Assembly: GCF_033473495.1 (NCBI RefSeq)
Contig: NC_088939.1
Location: 4,526,001-4,590,000 of the forward strand
Reading direction: 5' to 3'
Length of the DNA: 64,000 nucleotides
From: Cercospora beticola
Lineage: Eukaryota; Ascomycota; Dothideomycetes; Mycosphaerellales; Mycosphaerellaceae
The notes under the pieces are model-generated. The model was given only the letters and a program-made list of their open reading frames with translations, ran no database searches and had not been told where the DNA came from. This document shows positions 1 to 13,887 of this stretch, in pieces (the stretch's first letter is position 1; each line of letters begins with the position of its first letter). A program made the position numbers and the translations under genes.

Positions 1-2910
1 GGTAATAGACCTAAGTACCTAAAAGTATATTCTTAGGCCTAGTAAAGTTAGGTTAATATAGAGTAGAAAGCCGGTTAGAGTAGATAGCGACGGCGACTCT
101 AGCTAATTAGACGCCGAGAAATACCTCTAAACTATATAAGAGAATATAGAGAATATAGAAATCGATTATTCTATAGTCTTAGTAGCCTTCTCGCTATTAT
201 TATCGTCGGAAGTTATATCGCTAGTATAATTAAGCGTAGGCTTAACGTTAATAGCCTCTTCTATAGCGTAGTTCGTATACTCTATTAGGTAATAAGGTTA
301 TAAGATAGTAGCTAGATTAGAGATATCTAGCTTAATAGCTTCTAAGTATTTAATATCGTTATCTTATACTTAGTAGTTCTAGTATAACTTCGTTAACTTA
401 GTAGCTCGCGTAGCGCTTAGTCGATTGCGTTTCTTAGTATAAATAATACCGAAGGCACTCTAATTACGCTTAGTAGAGCCTATAGATATCCGGATCGATA
501 AAGCTTTCTTTATAAGCTTTATAAGCTAAGGATCCTTCTAAATACTCGATATAGACTATAAGGTAAATACGTCGGTATACTTCTAGTTAGCTTTACTCTA
601 CCGAGCGAGCTTAATATATTTCTACTACTATTAAGGAAGATTATCGCCCTATATCTTAATCGGTACGCTAAGTCTCTAGTCGCTATTTAAGGCTATATTT
701 ACCTAGATTATCTATAAGCTTACGTAGCTCTATTTCTATATATACTATCTAGCTATAAGGTAATTAAGAGTTATAGATAGCTTATTATTCGTATAAGTAC
801 TACTTAATCGCCTTTTACTTATTCGATATTAGAGAGCTATTCTATTTAGCTCGTTCGAATAGGTTACTAAAGTACGCTATAAGCGTAAGAGAGTAATTAA
901 GTACGATCTCGTCGTAGCGTAAACTTAAGGCTTAGCGTAGTTCGTTTAGTAACCTAATAGGACTAGTCTTAAAACTAGTTATAATAGTAGAGTCGATCTT
1001 AAGCTAGAATAGCCTCTTTTTAAGTAGGTTAAATACTAGATAAACTACTAATATTAGTAGCTTATTTGCCTCTAATTAAATAGTTACTTTAAGTAGTAGA
1101 TTAAAGAGCTTAAGGAGATAGTCTACTATAGGCTATAGGCCTAGTAGGTTATAGTAGTCTAATATCTCCTTAAAGACTATCTTCTATCTACTATTAAGCT
1201 TCTAAAGTAGATTATCCGAGTTAGTTAGGAAGGCCTTAATTGCTTTCTTTATAGTATTAAGAAACTTAAGAAGCTCGACGGTACCTTACTAGCGCGTATA
1301 GCTAGATAGTCTCGGTTTAGTCTATATAAGCTTCTTATTCTATAACTATTTCTATATACGTATATATAATAGTCTATAAGCCTTAATCTAGCGTATAATA
1401 CTCTTCGTAATTTAAAGCTAGTACTTAATTATATTATTTAATTGCTAGTCTATACTAATAAAGTTTATATAGTACGAGAAATAGATAATATACTTAATCT
1501 ATAGATAATCTTTATAGATAAACTAAGTAGTAGTTTTATTATTCGAGGCGCTATCTAGATAGACGGCTAAGATCTATATATTATTAGATTCGGCTTAATC
1601 GATAATAAGCTTTAGCTACTAAAAAATATATTTACCTATTATTAACTTAGTATCTATCTTAACGTAAGAGTATAGCTAGGACTTCGAATATATATAAATT
1701 AGTAGATTAAGAACGTACTAACTCCGAAGGTTTAACTAGCCGTCGCTAATTAGAGTAACGCTCTCGTAATTAGTAGGCTTACTAATATCGTTCTATAGAA
1801 GTTTCGTATCTTTGCGATCTACTTTATCTAATAGTATACTAGATAAGGTAGGTCTAGATAGTAGACGCTAGTTAACTCCGAGAAGCTTAAAAACCTTTAA
1901 GAGATTAGCGTTCTAGCCTATATTAAGCTCCTTCGTATTATCGAAAATATAGGTATACTAAGTATAATTAAGAGCGACCTTTAGCTCGATAGTAAGACTT
2001 CGAACTTAAGGTACTATTACTAACTCTTAATACTATAGTTTTAAAGAGCCGTTAGGTAAGCGTTTATAGATACGCTAGTATCCTTTAATATAGGTATAAT
2101 TATCGCTAGATTACTAGATACTATAAAATTTATATATAAAGCGCTTAACGCTAGAATACTAGTCCTTATTACGTTCGACTATTAACTAGTATATATTCGA
2201 GTTTAGAACTATACTCTTATAAACTACTACGTCTTCGATTTTATACTACTTCTAATTATATAAAGGAGCTTACTATAGTAGTATAGCTAGTAGATTAGCT
2301 CCTTTCGCTAGCTAGTAAGGCGATTCTATAGTAGTAGTCTCGCTATAACTACTACTAGATAATACTATAGTTAGAAATACTATTCTTCTAGGCGTCTTTA
2401 GAATCGGCTTATTTCGTATAGACTACTTAGTATTCTTCTACTACCTATAAAGTATCTAGATTAGTAGTAATACGTTCGTATTATCTATATTAACTTCTAT
2501 TTCGTCCGCTATAGTATCTATATCGCTAAATACTAGAGATTCGCGTAGCTTCTATATTATCTTCCGCTTATACTTTTTTAATAATTCTATCTCTACCTCG
2601 TTATTACTAAAGCTCTCGAATATATTATCGGTAGCTAGCGGCTAGATAAGTAGCTAGATAGACGTAGTTTAGTACCTATTCGAGCGTCGAGTCGCTAGCG
2701 GAAGTAGTTTCTTAAGTAGAGGTAGTTTCTTAGAGTCGATATCGTTACTAATATATTTCTTTATAGTATTCGCTACCTTCGCGGCCTTCGCTAGTTTCTT
2801 CGGTACTATTAGCGATACGCCTACTAAACTACCTAGGACGAGTTTACCGTTAGAAATCGTATAAGCCGCTAGATTAGCTAATATAGGCCGTATAGTTTAT
2901 CGCTACGTAC

Positions 2911-3140
2911 TATTAAATTGTATTCTCGTAGGCACTCGTCGGATAGATATAATATAGTAGAAGTAGAGATAATAAGTAGGAACTAACCGAGTTGATTATA
3001 CTAGTTAGTTATAGGTTATATCTTACTCCTAAGATAGGTATTAGCTAGGTTATATAACCTAGTGTTATATAACCTATATTACCTAATCCTAATCTCTAAA
3101 GTATCTCTTAGAATATCTAACTAGACTGCACTTTCTAATA
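2911..3140. repeat. left LTR of the TRIM-like element
   Basis: 230 bp copy, nearly identical to 3706-3935. The differences are mainly C/T and G/A, as expected from RIP after insertion. Confidence 0.85.
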
Positions 3141-3705
3141 CTCCTACTTAGGCTAGATAGTCTTCTGCCTATATTCCTATATTTAAATCTATCCCTAAAT
3201 TATAATAAGTTATTAGGTGCTATAGTTATATAGTTAGAGCTATATACCTAATCTATCTTAGTTTAACTCCTTAGCCTAGTATCTACGAATCCTTCTTCTA
3301 GTATATACTATAAGGGAGATAGCTTCGTTTTTGCTTCTCTACTAGGCTTTTCCTTTTAGACTATATATAGATTCCTAGATCCTAATTACTTATTATATAT
3401 AGCAAGCTACTTCTCCTATAGTACAACTCCTAGGCTTAATATTACCTAATTAAGGATATTATATATCTCTTAATTAAGTATCCTCTTTTATTAATTCTAG
3501 GTCTAGAGTTCAATCTATAGTTAGAGCTAGAATCTTTTGCCCTTTTCTATATAAGCTAGAGTTGTCTTATAAACTCCTAAAACTATAGCCTACTCTTTAG
3601 TTTAGTTAGGCTATTAGTAACTATCTCTTTTATTAGAATATATTCTACTATAATCTTTCTCTGCTACTAGAGATGTCTAATATAGTTATATATAATATTA
3701 ATATA

Positions 3706-3935
3706 TATTGAATTGTATTCTCGTAGGCACTCGTCGGATAGGTATAATATAGTAGAAGTAGAGATAATAAGTAGGAACTAACCGAGTTAATTATATTAGT
3801 TAGTTATAGGTTGCATCTTACTTCTAAGATAGGTATTAGCTAGATTATATAACCTAGTGTTACATAACCTATATTACCTAATCCTAATCCCTAAAGTGTC
3901 TCTTAGAATATCTAACTAGACTGCACTTTCTAACA
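3706..3935. repeat. right LTR of the TRIM-like element
   Basis: 230 bp copy ending in CTAACA, directly followed by the target duplication CGTAC. It is slightly less mutated than the left copy and keeps some TGC/CAC sequence. Confidence 0.85.
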
Positions 3936-4060
3936 CGTACTACTATTATAGTATAGCTAGCCTATTAAGGCGTAGCTAGCCTATTAAGGCGTATCGATAG
4001 GCATAAGACAGTTAAAGTACTATAGATCGTATAGTAGGTGCGGAGAGGTCGCTTACGGAT

Positions 4061-4743
4061 GCCTTACAGCCTAATTCCTTGGCTTATAAGCGGATTGTAA
4101 GCGCTTACGTAAGATTTTACATCGCTACTTTTGAACAAGTCTTCGGCTTCAATAGCTCCCTGCTAGAAATGAGTGAGATGCTTAGAATGCGCATGACTGA
4201 TCTGTTTCTCACATCTTCTGGTCTTGGTCCATGAGGCAATGCAGCAGCAAGAGCTGTGATAAGGAGAATGGCGATGTGGGAACGCATGTCGGTAGTAGTT
4301 GCGATGAGATTGCTCTTTTGGTGGACTATCGTGGTACAGGTGTGTTAGAACAGTCTACACGTTCGGATAGCGGGTGTATCTCTTATATGATCAGCAGCTC
4401 TAGCTGTTAGCTGTGATTCTTGCCTCATCGCAAGTCAAACGGGTCAAGTTCGGGCAGTCGTACAGACATGCAACGCCCGCAACCTAGCTTGAACCATGAA
4501 TTGAACCATGAGCTAGAGAAAAGTGGAATCGAGTTGCAACAACTATTGCTCAGAGCTCATGGATCTCCTTGCACGCAACCGCATGGGCCTGACATATGAG
4601 CTGCCAAATGACTTGCTCTTTCATGCTCCAGTGCAGTGCCCGTATCTATCAAACTCTTATGTCCCCAAGGACTTTCTTCCATCCGCGACCAGATACTTAT
4701 CAAGCATCCACCACGCCAGGAACGACTAGACAATCTCTGAGTT
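4061..4743. other. intergenic, edge of RIP block
   Basis: Composition returns to normal between about 4000 and 4090. A near-palindromic CTTACGTAAG lies at about 4103-4112. The short ORFs here show no recognisable protein. Nothing else was seen. Confidence 0.4.
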
Positions 4744-5702
4744 ATGGCATACACCGACAAAAGTGATCACCAGTCACTACTGGAGAGCAGTGAGCAGGAC
4801 GCCGACTACGTGAGAAGAAAGCCAGCACCAATCTGCAAGCCGGCATGCGCCTTCTATCTTCATATCCTCCTCTGGCTGGTCGCGATCGTCACGGGTTACT
4901 ATTGGACACAGAACCAAGTAGAGCGAGCGAAGCGACTGTGCGGCCAAATCATCTACTGTTTGTCTCACCAATATTGTGATACTTTACCATCCATGTTGAC
5001 GATCAGCAGCTCCTGTTCAAAATGAGATCGAATACGAAGTTCGTGTCTTCTCTCAAGCCTTCAAGCCCGAGGTTACTGAGTATTGGGGCCCGCCGACTGA
5101 GAAGAGCAATAAATTGTGGGAGGATCTGCTGAACAGTAAGCGCATTGTCACCACGTATAGCTCGCAACACTATACTGACAAGAGTGCATTGACAGTCGGA
5201 GGAGGAGTGACACTTACCAGAGAAGAAGCATCGCATCTTGCGAATCAAACATCGCGACTCGACCCGTACTACCCAGGAAAGTACTACGCTCAGATCGGCG
5301 TGATACATCAACTTCACTGCCTAGTGTGTTGTCCCCACATCTTCGACCGCAACTGCGCGCAAACTGATATCAGCATAGTACAACCTCCGGCTGGCATTAT
5401 TCTCGAATCGATCGATGTACGATGGCACACGTCGAAAGGGTCTGCTCGACGACGACCACATGTATCATTGCATTGAGAACCTTCGAGAAGCACTGATGTG
5501 TCACGGTGACATCTCATATGTTGTGATGCAGTGGCACGAGGGACGACAACGCAATGTTCTCCACGGCAGTACACCTCACAGCTGTCGCAACTTTGAGAAA
5601 ATCGTCGAGTGGATTAAACCTCGTGCTGTTCATAAGTTCAACTGGGCCGAGTATCATATGGACCCGACATTGGTTGTGGATGGGCCAAAGATCCAGATAT
5701 GA
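4744..5702 (+). CDS. UstYa-like (DUF3328) membrane oxidase, exon borders uncertain
   Basis: UstYa-family proteins act in fungal secondary metabolism, notably oxidative cyclisation of ribosomal peptides, and are single-pass membrane proteins with two HxxHC motifs. The first exon encodes a charged N-terminus and one hydrophobic segment at about residues 34-53. A second block (from about 5006) reads PVQNEIEYEVRVF and WGPPTEKSNKLWEDLL, typical of the family. It ends in HQLHC near 5306-5320. The third block carries HMYHC near 5457-5471 followed by IENLREALMCHGD. The blocks lie in three different frames and so need at least two introns. I could not find donor and acceptor pairs that join them all cleanly, so the gene may be degenerate. 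No other genes of a peptide-cyclisation cluster were recognised nearby. The family is fairly certain; whether the gene is intact is not. Confidence 0.6.
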
Positions 5703-6061
5703 GAGCCTCAACGGAGACCGGGTTTGTTTAGCCATTATCCAATGTGATTCCACTTCAGTATCTCCAGCAATCCTCTCCGAGTCTGCGAGATATCTTCTAA
5801 AACGGCACAGCAGATGCACTGTCTGTGCCTCTGATGCTTCAACGTTGAAAGATCAGCATGCTCGTGTATTGCCCTGTCTTGTACGTGGAAGTAACCTGGT
5901 CAGACTCATAATTGGGACTGTTGGCTATACGGAAACGGAGCAATGGACAATTCTGTCAAGCTCGGATCCGTTGAATCGATCGGGGTTTCCTGCTTGACGT
6001 TCTTGCCCTAACGGGGGCTATGTCGTGGATTCTCGAGGTGCACGTGCTACGAATCTCTGCC
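5703..6061. other. intergenic
   Basis: Between the UstYa-like gene and the convergent amine oxidase remnant. No gene or structured element seen. Confidence 0.35.
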
Positions 6062-8111
6062 CTACTGTAACGACCGTGCTGTAGGTTCAAGAGGTCCTTG
6101 CGCTTGAAACTTCTGCCCTCTGGAACGTTGCTGTTGGCTACTGCTCCTAGCAAAAGAGTCAGCTTGACGACCATGCGCCAGATCACTAATGAAACTGAAC
6201 TCTACCACATGATCTGCTGACTGAAAGCCCGACTTCATGAATGTGCCATGACGCTTCAAGAACTGCGCCTTGTCAGGATCAACGATCGCTGCAAAGTCAT
6301 TTCTAGCGTCCTGGTCGAAAGGATTGACTTTTGATCCCTCGTCTTGTTTGTAGCCGATTCGCACCCAACTGATGCTGTGCGCGCTTCGATCCTGCGGGAT
6401 GCAGTTCTGTGGCGTGAGGCGAATGCTCGAGTGTCCATTGGTTGCCAACGTACTGGGGCGATTCCCTGTAATGAGGACGTGGTGCACCCCTAGAACGACC
6501 CAAACAACAAGGTCAACTTGCTCCAAGCCCTAGCTATCAAGAAATGTGGCCAAATCGATTGGTGGGTCGTGAATTTCTTGATTGCTATAGAGCTGTGCAG
6601 CGCGGGCCTGGCAATCATGCTGCATAGTAACATATTTGGAACTGGAATGGTGATCGTCGATGCTGTTGCTCTACCACAAAGCGAGTTAAACCTTCTTGCT
6701 CGCGGTGACATACCCAGCAGCTGTATGCCGCTGCCAGGGTGCGTCAGCTGTGGCCTCAAAGATGCAGATCGCTTTCTTGTGGATCATAGGCCTACCGGCC
6801 TGAAAGTATGTGACATCGAGGTAGGATGAGCCGATTGGACAATCGTAGCCAGGTAAGAGCTCGAACGCATGCGTGCCAAATTCATCGGCTGAGTCCAGAG
6901 GGGCGGGGTTGGACTGGAATGGATTGCGGCCTGGATAGATTTTGGTCTTTGAGCACGGACAACAAGCTTGACTAAGTATATGCGTGAACAAACGAGCATA
7001 GTGAGCTAGCCCCTCCTGCAGACTGAGCTCGAAAATCAGAGGCAGCCCTTTGAAACGGAGATCAAAAAGCCCCAGGCCCGTTTCCTGGCTGAACCCCAGG
7101 AAAAATTCAAAACCCATCCATGATATTGAGCCTTCATCCGTATCCAAAGAGTATCGCAATGCGCTGAGACCCATCGGAGGCGTAATGATGTCCAATGGCA
7201 GCACGGGCTGCTGAGCATCGGTGCCCACCCAATCGCCGTTGAAGTTCATCCCCAGTTTGACAAAGCTTTCGGAGAGACAGGCGTCTCTGAGTTCTTGTGT
7301 AGTGGAGTATGCCTCATTGTCGTAGAACCATGATAAGATTTCCCAAGAGTGGGGATCCCTTCCAGTGACATCAGCCTCAAAGTAGAGGCCAGTCGGCAGA
7401 AGTGTTGAGCTATCGAACCTTGCGGAGGACACCCCACGAAAAGTGTACCAGGTGATGATTTGCCCATCTTCTTTCTGTCCGAGTGGATCAGTGGGCACAA
7501 TGTGTAGCGAATCATTAGCCGCGCCCACGGCAGCACCGTTCAGAAGGAACTGGGTAATGTCTGAGACTGATATTCCGATTTCGTGCAACCAGTGCTGGTA
7601 CGATTCGCTCTTCTTGTCGACACGCAGGTCGCGCACTCTGCCACTGGTCTTTCGGGTCCATGGAAAGTCCGAAGTCTGCCATTCAGTAGTGTTCTCTGAA
7701 ACAGGTAGGGGCCCAACTAGGATTTCCGCGAAATGCGGCTCGGACGTTGCGCTGAATTGCAAGAGTGCCCGCGCGTAACGCGCAGGGGCCTGATGTCTAG
7801 AGCGCATATAAGACAGGACTTGAGATTTATCCGGTCGTTAGAGCTCGATCGATGCACTGATCGGAATTGTCAGCCATGTGGGCTTGTACTCCGGGCTGTA
7901 GAGTTTGTGACATGGAGTTAGACCAGGTTGCAGCCATATCAGTCGCATCAGCCTTGCTCAAGTTCAGCTCTGGCTGCTGAAGTAGCCATGCTGCGACCTC
8001 GGCCATCTCCCTTGAGCTTAAATCTTTCCACGGATTTGTGGCGGTAGAAGTAGTAGTAACGACATGCCCAATGAGCACAAGGCTCCATGCCATGCAGTAT
8101 AGGTCTCGCAT
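6062..8111 (-). pseudogene. copper amine oxidase, decayed
   Basis: Copper amine oxidases convert primary amines to aldehydes using a topaquinone made from a tyrosine in an NY(D/E)Y motif. The minus strand starts at 8111 with a likely signal peptide and a family N-terminus (NPWKDLSSREMAEV, then QQPELNL). The frame is then lost: the continuation PDKSQVLSYM is in another frame behind a TAA. From 7807 a long open stretch carries the central and catalytic-domain blocks (LRFKGLPLIFELSLQEGLAHYA, GYDCPIGSSYLDV, AICIFEATADAPWQRH). After 6690 the frame breaks again. The topaquinone site and the copper-binding HxH are not readable, while the C-terminal block DLVVWVVLGVHHV reappears in a different frame. 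At least two frame breaks and one or more stops make function unlikely. The 3' end is approximate. Confidence 0.8.
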
Positions 8112-10322
8112 CGTGATGTTACAACTCGACAATAGTAGTGGATAGTTGACAACGCAGCACCCATTTATGCCTTCAGAGAGCAGCTCAGTTCCAGCCTTCT
8201 GATAAGGAACCGCGCACGAAACCTTCAGCTTTTGTCGGTGTGTGCGAACCAAGGATACTGTGACTGTCCCACGATGTAGCCGGGGTGGGGTGGGGATCCT
8301 CGACTGATGACTAGAAAGGCCCATGGCATTTCATCTGTTGCAACAACAGATGCTCTTCGTACAAGGGCCGGGGCTCACTGGATCTCATCGAACTCCACAA
8401 GGAATGCAACTAGCTGTATGAATCAGGAAAGCCGCGAAATGGCGTCGATGCCCTGTCACTCATATCAAGCCGCGTCACGTACGTGATATCTCTCTAGCCG
8501 TGGTCAGTGCGTGGCTGCTCGAGCCAAATGCTCCAGCCACTGAGCATGACACCGCGCAGAGAACAGTCTACATACGTACAACCCCGATCCATTCTGGCAC
8601 ATGAAACGCACCTGAATATGTGCTTCTGCAGATGGTTATCGAGCCAGCGCTGGTGGGAGATTTGTCGATCGAGATCCCGTGCGGCTTTGGGGAGAAGGCA
8701 GTACCCCCGGAAGCTTCAAGTTGACCCTAGATTTGCACGGGCGTCAAATTGCTTCGCACCGTCTGCGCGGTCCTGATGTTACTGCACTCGAAGGCACACA
8801 AGACGAGCGTGTTGGGGCTATCCGAATTGTTGCAACCGATCGAGGTCAGACGATTGGCCGAAATATGCTCTGAATCGGCCGTGAAAGCGGAACATGTCCC
8901 GCGCTGGAGCAGTATTTGAACAGGTCGTGAGCGATATGGCTGCCGGAAGGTCGAGAGAAACACTGTCGGACGAAGGATCTGTCAGCGTGGCGGTCGCTGT
9001 TGCTGGTGAGGTTGGTTGGAGCGATTGCCAAGACTTCTAATTCCGAGACTCGGGACTTAACCTTAAACTTAGTTAATCTCAGCCACATTCTTTCTTCCCC
9101 TCTCACATGCTCATCACCTCAAACCTCCGCACTCCATCGTGTGCCGACTATACTCGGGCAATCAGCGCGCCACAGCAATATATCGTAGGGAAGCACGATT
9201 CCTGGCGGTCTTTCGACTGGGTCTAGAAGAGCGGCTCGACAGCATCCATTTTACGACCTGGCATTTCTCGGCCACTCATTCAAATGCTACCAAGTCCCAG
9301 TCCCGATTGCAGCCGATAACGATGCGAACGCACAGAAGTCGCACAGCGCTATGCTTTCCCATACGGTAGCTATGTAGCCTGCATCAGCTGCAGCATGGCG
9401 CCGCGCTGCTGAGCCTTGACAGCGCTGATCAGTGGGCTCACGGACTCTTGCGCACGCTGACCTCGCGTGCCCAAGAGGCAGCGGCGTTGGTTGGAAGAGT
9501 ACAAAAGGGAAATTCGTAGGCGATCTTTGCGCGAAACATGGCCCATTCGGTATTGCGCAACAGCTACTGGGCATAAGGCGCCTCGGTGAGAAGTATTACC
9601 TTTCTTAGCAAACGGCATGTTCCATTTCTAAGCCGCCCTGGCCTACGTCTGTCGGCGCTTGGCATATGGCCCTGTGGCTTCTGAGGGCGCCGCCACTTGC
9701 GCCAAAGATGCAAGTCATCCTCAGCCCAGGCTGCTTGAAGCTGCGGAGGCGACGAGTATTTCACATGCCTTGCCAGAAACTCCTCGGCGATCCAGCCAGG
9801 TCTCCGTCGACGACGGTTCAACGCGTGGACGCAACAGAAGACTGGATATTTGCCATCACGACTGAAATACGCCATGTTTTTACAAATGTAACGAACCAGC
9901 TAGGAGCCTCGGTATATATCCACTTTCGAGGAAAAGCCACAGACTTTCTCCAGAGCAATGCTTGTTTTTCACTCTAACTTAGCTGAAAAAGGTAGGTGAG
10001 GGGGTAATCTGAAAGATATTGGACGACAGTGCTGGCGGTACTCATCTTGGTATTCTTGGCTCCTTCTCGAAGACGAAACGATCGGCCTGGCCAACAAATA
10101 TGAGTTCTGCGATCTACAAATTTTCTTCCAATGGCGCGTCAAAGAATACGGTGTCTGCTCTGGTGGTGAAGTGTGGCTTGCATCGGCTCCGCAAGAAGAG
10201 GCATCAACAGATACGCAACTACCTGCGTAGGTGAAACCCAGAGAGTACATAGGTGAACGAATCTGCCACCTGCAAAGGTCATCACCGCTGCTTCGTTCAT
10301 CCCTTCAGCACCTTTCATCAAG
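8112..10322. other. long intergenic stretch
   Basis: About 2.2 kb with only short overlapping ORFs on both strands, none with a recognisable motif, signal peptide or intron-joined continuation. The last few hundred bases should contain the promoter of the subtilisin gene that starts at 10323. No repeats or RNA genes seen. Confidence 0.4.
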
Positions 10323-11620
<1,298 letters not shown>

Positions 11621-13050
11621 ATTTACCAAGGCTGGGAGAAAAAGCAGGATGACTCCCACGATGCATGAAATGGGATACCTTGTATGAGGAATGAGGAATG
11701 ATTTAATGTGCATCTGATGATGGAAATACCAACAGGTAGAAGCTCAAGTGGGATGCTGCCGACTAATGCTGTCGGCATAAATGCAAAAATTTCAAACTTC
11801 CATATGCCGTCCAGGTTCATTGACCGTGATATCACTGATTGATCGTGACTTGCAAATAGTTGTTGTTCTTGGAGAACACGAGTCTGGCACGATATGTCCG
11901 TAATGCCAAGCTTGAGCTACGGCTACGCGTGACGATCCGCTTCCTCCACGGTCAGGCTTCTGCTTCTGCTTCTGCTTCTGCTGCTTCTGCGAGCAACGAG
12001 GTCCTTCCTTTGACGAACTATTCCAACATCTTTCAGTTCGCCATGGTTGTGGAACCATCGCTCATCACGTTAGGCTCACGTGGTAATCTGGACCGGGAAG
12101 AGATGACCCATACCAGCGTTCCAGAAACGCGGAGGCAAGGGCTGTGCGAGCCGCGAACTGCATCGTTTCGAGCGTGATCTATGGGCTGCAGGCGGGCTGC
12201 ATAGCTCTGACAGCAGCTCGCCTTGTACATTTCCTGGACTACACAAAATGCAGTCTGAGCTCAAGAGAAAGACCCTTCAGGGCTTGTGATGATGGTGCAG
12301 ACGATGCGTACCTTCGAAAGATCATTCGACCCGCCAGTTCAATTCCAAGCAGGCCCGCTAGCTCAATACGAAAGTCAGTTGCAAGACATATCGCAAATCA
12401 TGTCTGTGAATGCTTCAATCACTACCATGGACGGTATCGATTGTATCTTAGTCTGTGGAACTAGCACATTACTTCCTGAAACCAAGCTTCCCGACAATGG
12501 CCTCTTTCGACAATCTTTTGAGCGGCATGCATGATTGGGTCTGGTAGAGCAGAGAGAAAGCGTATGGTCTCGCTGCTCTGAGGGTTTCTCAAGCAGTTTA
12601 CGACCAGGCCCAGCGGAACATGACATCTTCCCGGGTCATTGGAAGACTGCTATGGGAAGGTGACACGGCCACCCGGCAAAACCATGCCCAAAGTTCCTTG
12701 CGCTTTGGAGATGACTTCACTACACAGGTACGATCTACCGATGCTGTGAGACTTCGGAGCAAGTCACCTCGGCCTGGCTAAGAGCAGCACGCTATTGTGA
12801 ACAATGCAAGCATCAAGCGCTTAGGCTGAATAGGTGCAGCATGGGCTTGACTGCCGCAGTGAATAGTGCCAGAGGATTCCAGTCGTGAAAGAGGCCAGGC
12901 TGATGGAGAGCAACCCAACAATACCGCCTAGCAAATTGCCCGCATGCAACATTTCTTCACCAATGCTAGCGTGGTTGCTGCCAAGATATAAGTACCCGGC
13001 TTCTACACGAGGGCCTTGCATCCTGCGCGAAACTTTCACGCTCCTTTGCC
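11621..13050. other. intergenic
   Basis: 3' region of the protease and upstream region of the next gene. A short imperfect hexanucleotide repeat (GCTTCT units) lies at about 11957-11990. The ORFs here are short and unrecognised. Confidence 0.4.
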
Positions 13051-13887
13051 ATGCCGGACATAGACTGGTCAGATGTGTTCGGTCCTGCGCCGCAACGACA
13101 ATCCTCCGCGTCCAACGCTAAGGATCTCGATGCGGCGACCAACGAATTTCGATCCATATCCGACCGAGCGTTGAAGCTCCGCAAAAGGTTGACCCGCTCA
13201 CATGCAGTCGGTCTCGAGGAAAGTGCACTCGCCAGTCCTCTGCTCCAAGAGGTCGAAGAAAGCCGAATAGTCAGCCAGAATGTGGACGCTGTGCTGAAAG
13301 TTGTCGACGAGATTTTGCGGGAGAAGAGAGAGAAGAGAATCGCAGAGGAATCAATTGTGAAATGGCCTTGGCACGACACCATGATGGCGAGAATGCGTGC
13401 AAGACCGAGCGTGAAGAATAAAGATCTGCCCAGGCAGGGCGCAGACGTTAAAGAAGAGGCAGAGCTGAAGAGCTTCTCGAAAGAACGATCATCCACGTCA
13501 ACTATAAAGCGTCAATCGGGTAACCCCAATCGTAGTGCGCACCAGGGACTCTCGAATGCTCCGCCGAAGCGCTCGCATGTTCAAAGTACGTCGAGGGCGG
13601 AGCTTCAAAGCCTTGCGCAACCACGACAGTCATCATGCATCAGAAGCCACTCGTCGAGCTTGTACAGCCGTTCTACTAACGACACGGCATCCCATCGTTC
13701 CGTACGAAGAGAGCTGGGCTTATCGACTGCGTCAACGGAGACATATACGGCATCTGACGATCCAATGATCGCATGGCCTTGGCCTTCGACCATTGTACAA
13801 GCAGCAACCGGAAGATCGAGTACGACCTCTTCGTTGAGCCGAGCAAAGATGGGCTCGCCTCCACCTACGAACGTCTATCATACTTGA
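13051..13887 (+). CDS. hypothetical protein, Ser/Arg-rich
   Basis: An uninterrupted 278-codon ORF with normal genic composition. The N-terminal third is charged and probably helical, with a possible coiled coil around residues 45-100 (EEV and REKREKR runs). The rest is rich in Ser, Arg, Thr and Pro and looks disordered. WPW occurs twice (KWPWHDT near residue 105 and AWPWPST near 245). There is no signal peptide, membrane segment or known domain. It lies just upstream of the DNA into which the copia element inserted. Function unknown; I consider it a probable gene because of its length, not because of similarity. Confidence 0.5.
   Translation: MPDIDWSDVFGPAPQRQSSASNAKDLDAATNEFRSISDRALKLRKRLTRSHAVGLEESALASPLLQEVEESRIVSQNVDAVLKVVDEILREKREKRIAEESIVKWPWHDTMMARMRARPSVKNKDLPRQGADVKEEAELKSFSKERSSTSTIKRQSGNPNRSAHQGLSNAPPKRSHVQSTSRAELQSLAQPRQSSCIRSHSSSLYSRSTNDTASHRSVRRELGLSTASTETYTASDDPMIAWPWPSTIVQAATGRSSTTSSLSRAKMGSPPPTNVYHT

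Larger units (their letters stand above)
2911..3935. mobile_element. TRIM-like non-autonomous LTR retroelement nested in the hAT relic
   Basis: Two 230 bp direct repeats (2911-3140 and 3706-3935) bound only 565 bp of internal DNA. The element is flanked by a perfect 5 bp target duplication CGTAC (2906-2910 and 3936-3940). The outermost bases are TATT...AATA on the left copy and TATT...AACA on the right, consistent with original TG...CA ends changed by C-to-T and G-to-A mutation. The internal part contains no recognisable gag or pol and no long ORF in either strand. The size and structure fit a terminal-repeat retrotransposon in miniature, mobilised in trans. It could also be a larger element that suffered an internal deletion. 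Confidence 0.8.
1..4060 (-). mobile_element. RIP-destroyed hAT-type DNA transposon remnant
   Basis: This stretch is AT-rich, saturated with stops in all frames, and almost lacks CpA and TpG while keeping CpG, which is the pattern left by RIP. Read on the minus strand around 600-400, and treating many stops as former Gln/Trp codons, it gives an S-x-K-R-N-W-S-A-F block followed by a TKKRNRL block. That is the C-terminal hAT dimerisation signature. Further upstream on the minus strand (about 1600-1250) there is a weak D-x-A-x-N-N and H-x-N-L-type region, as in hAT/DUF659 transposases. The left end lies outside the window and the right end is only roughly placed where composition becomes normal. 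A 19 bp tandem duplication lies near 3955-3991. The element cannot code for anything now. It is interrupted by an LTR element at 2911-3935. Confidence 0.7.

Noticed and set aside
11957..11990. GCTTCT microsatellite as a coding Ser/Ala repeat.
   Set aside because: It lies in a non-coding stretch with no supporting gene; treated as a short simple repeat only.
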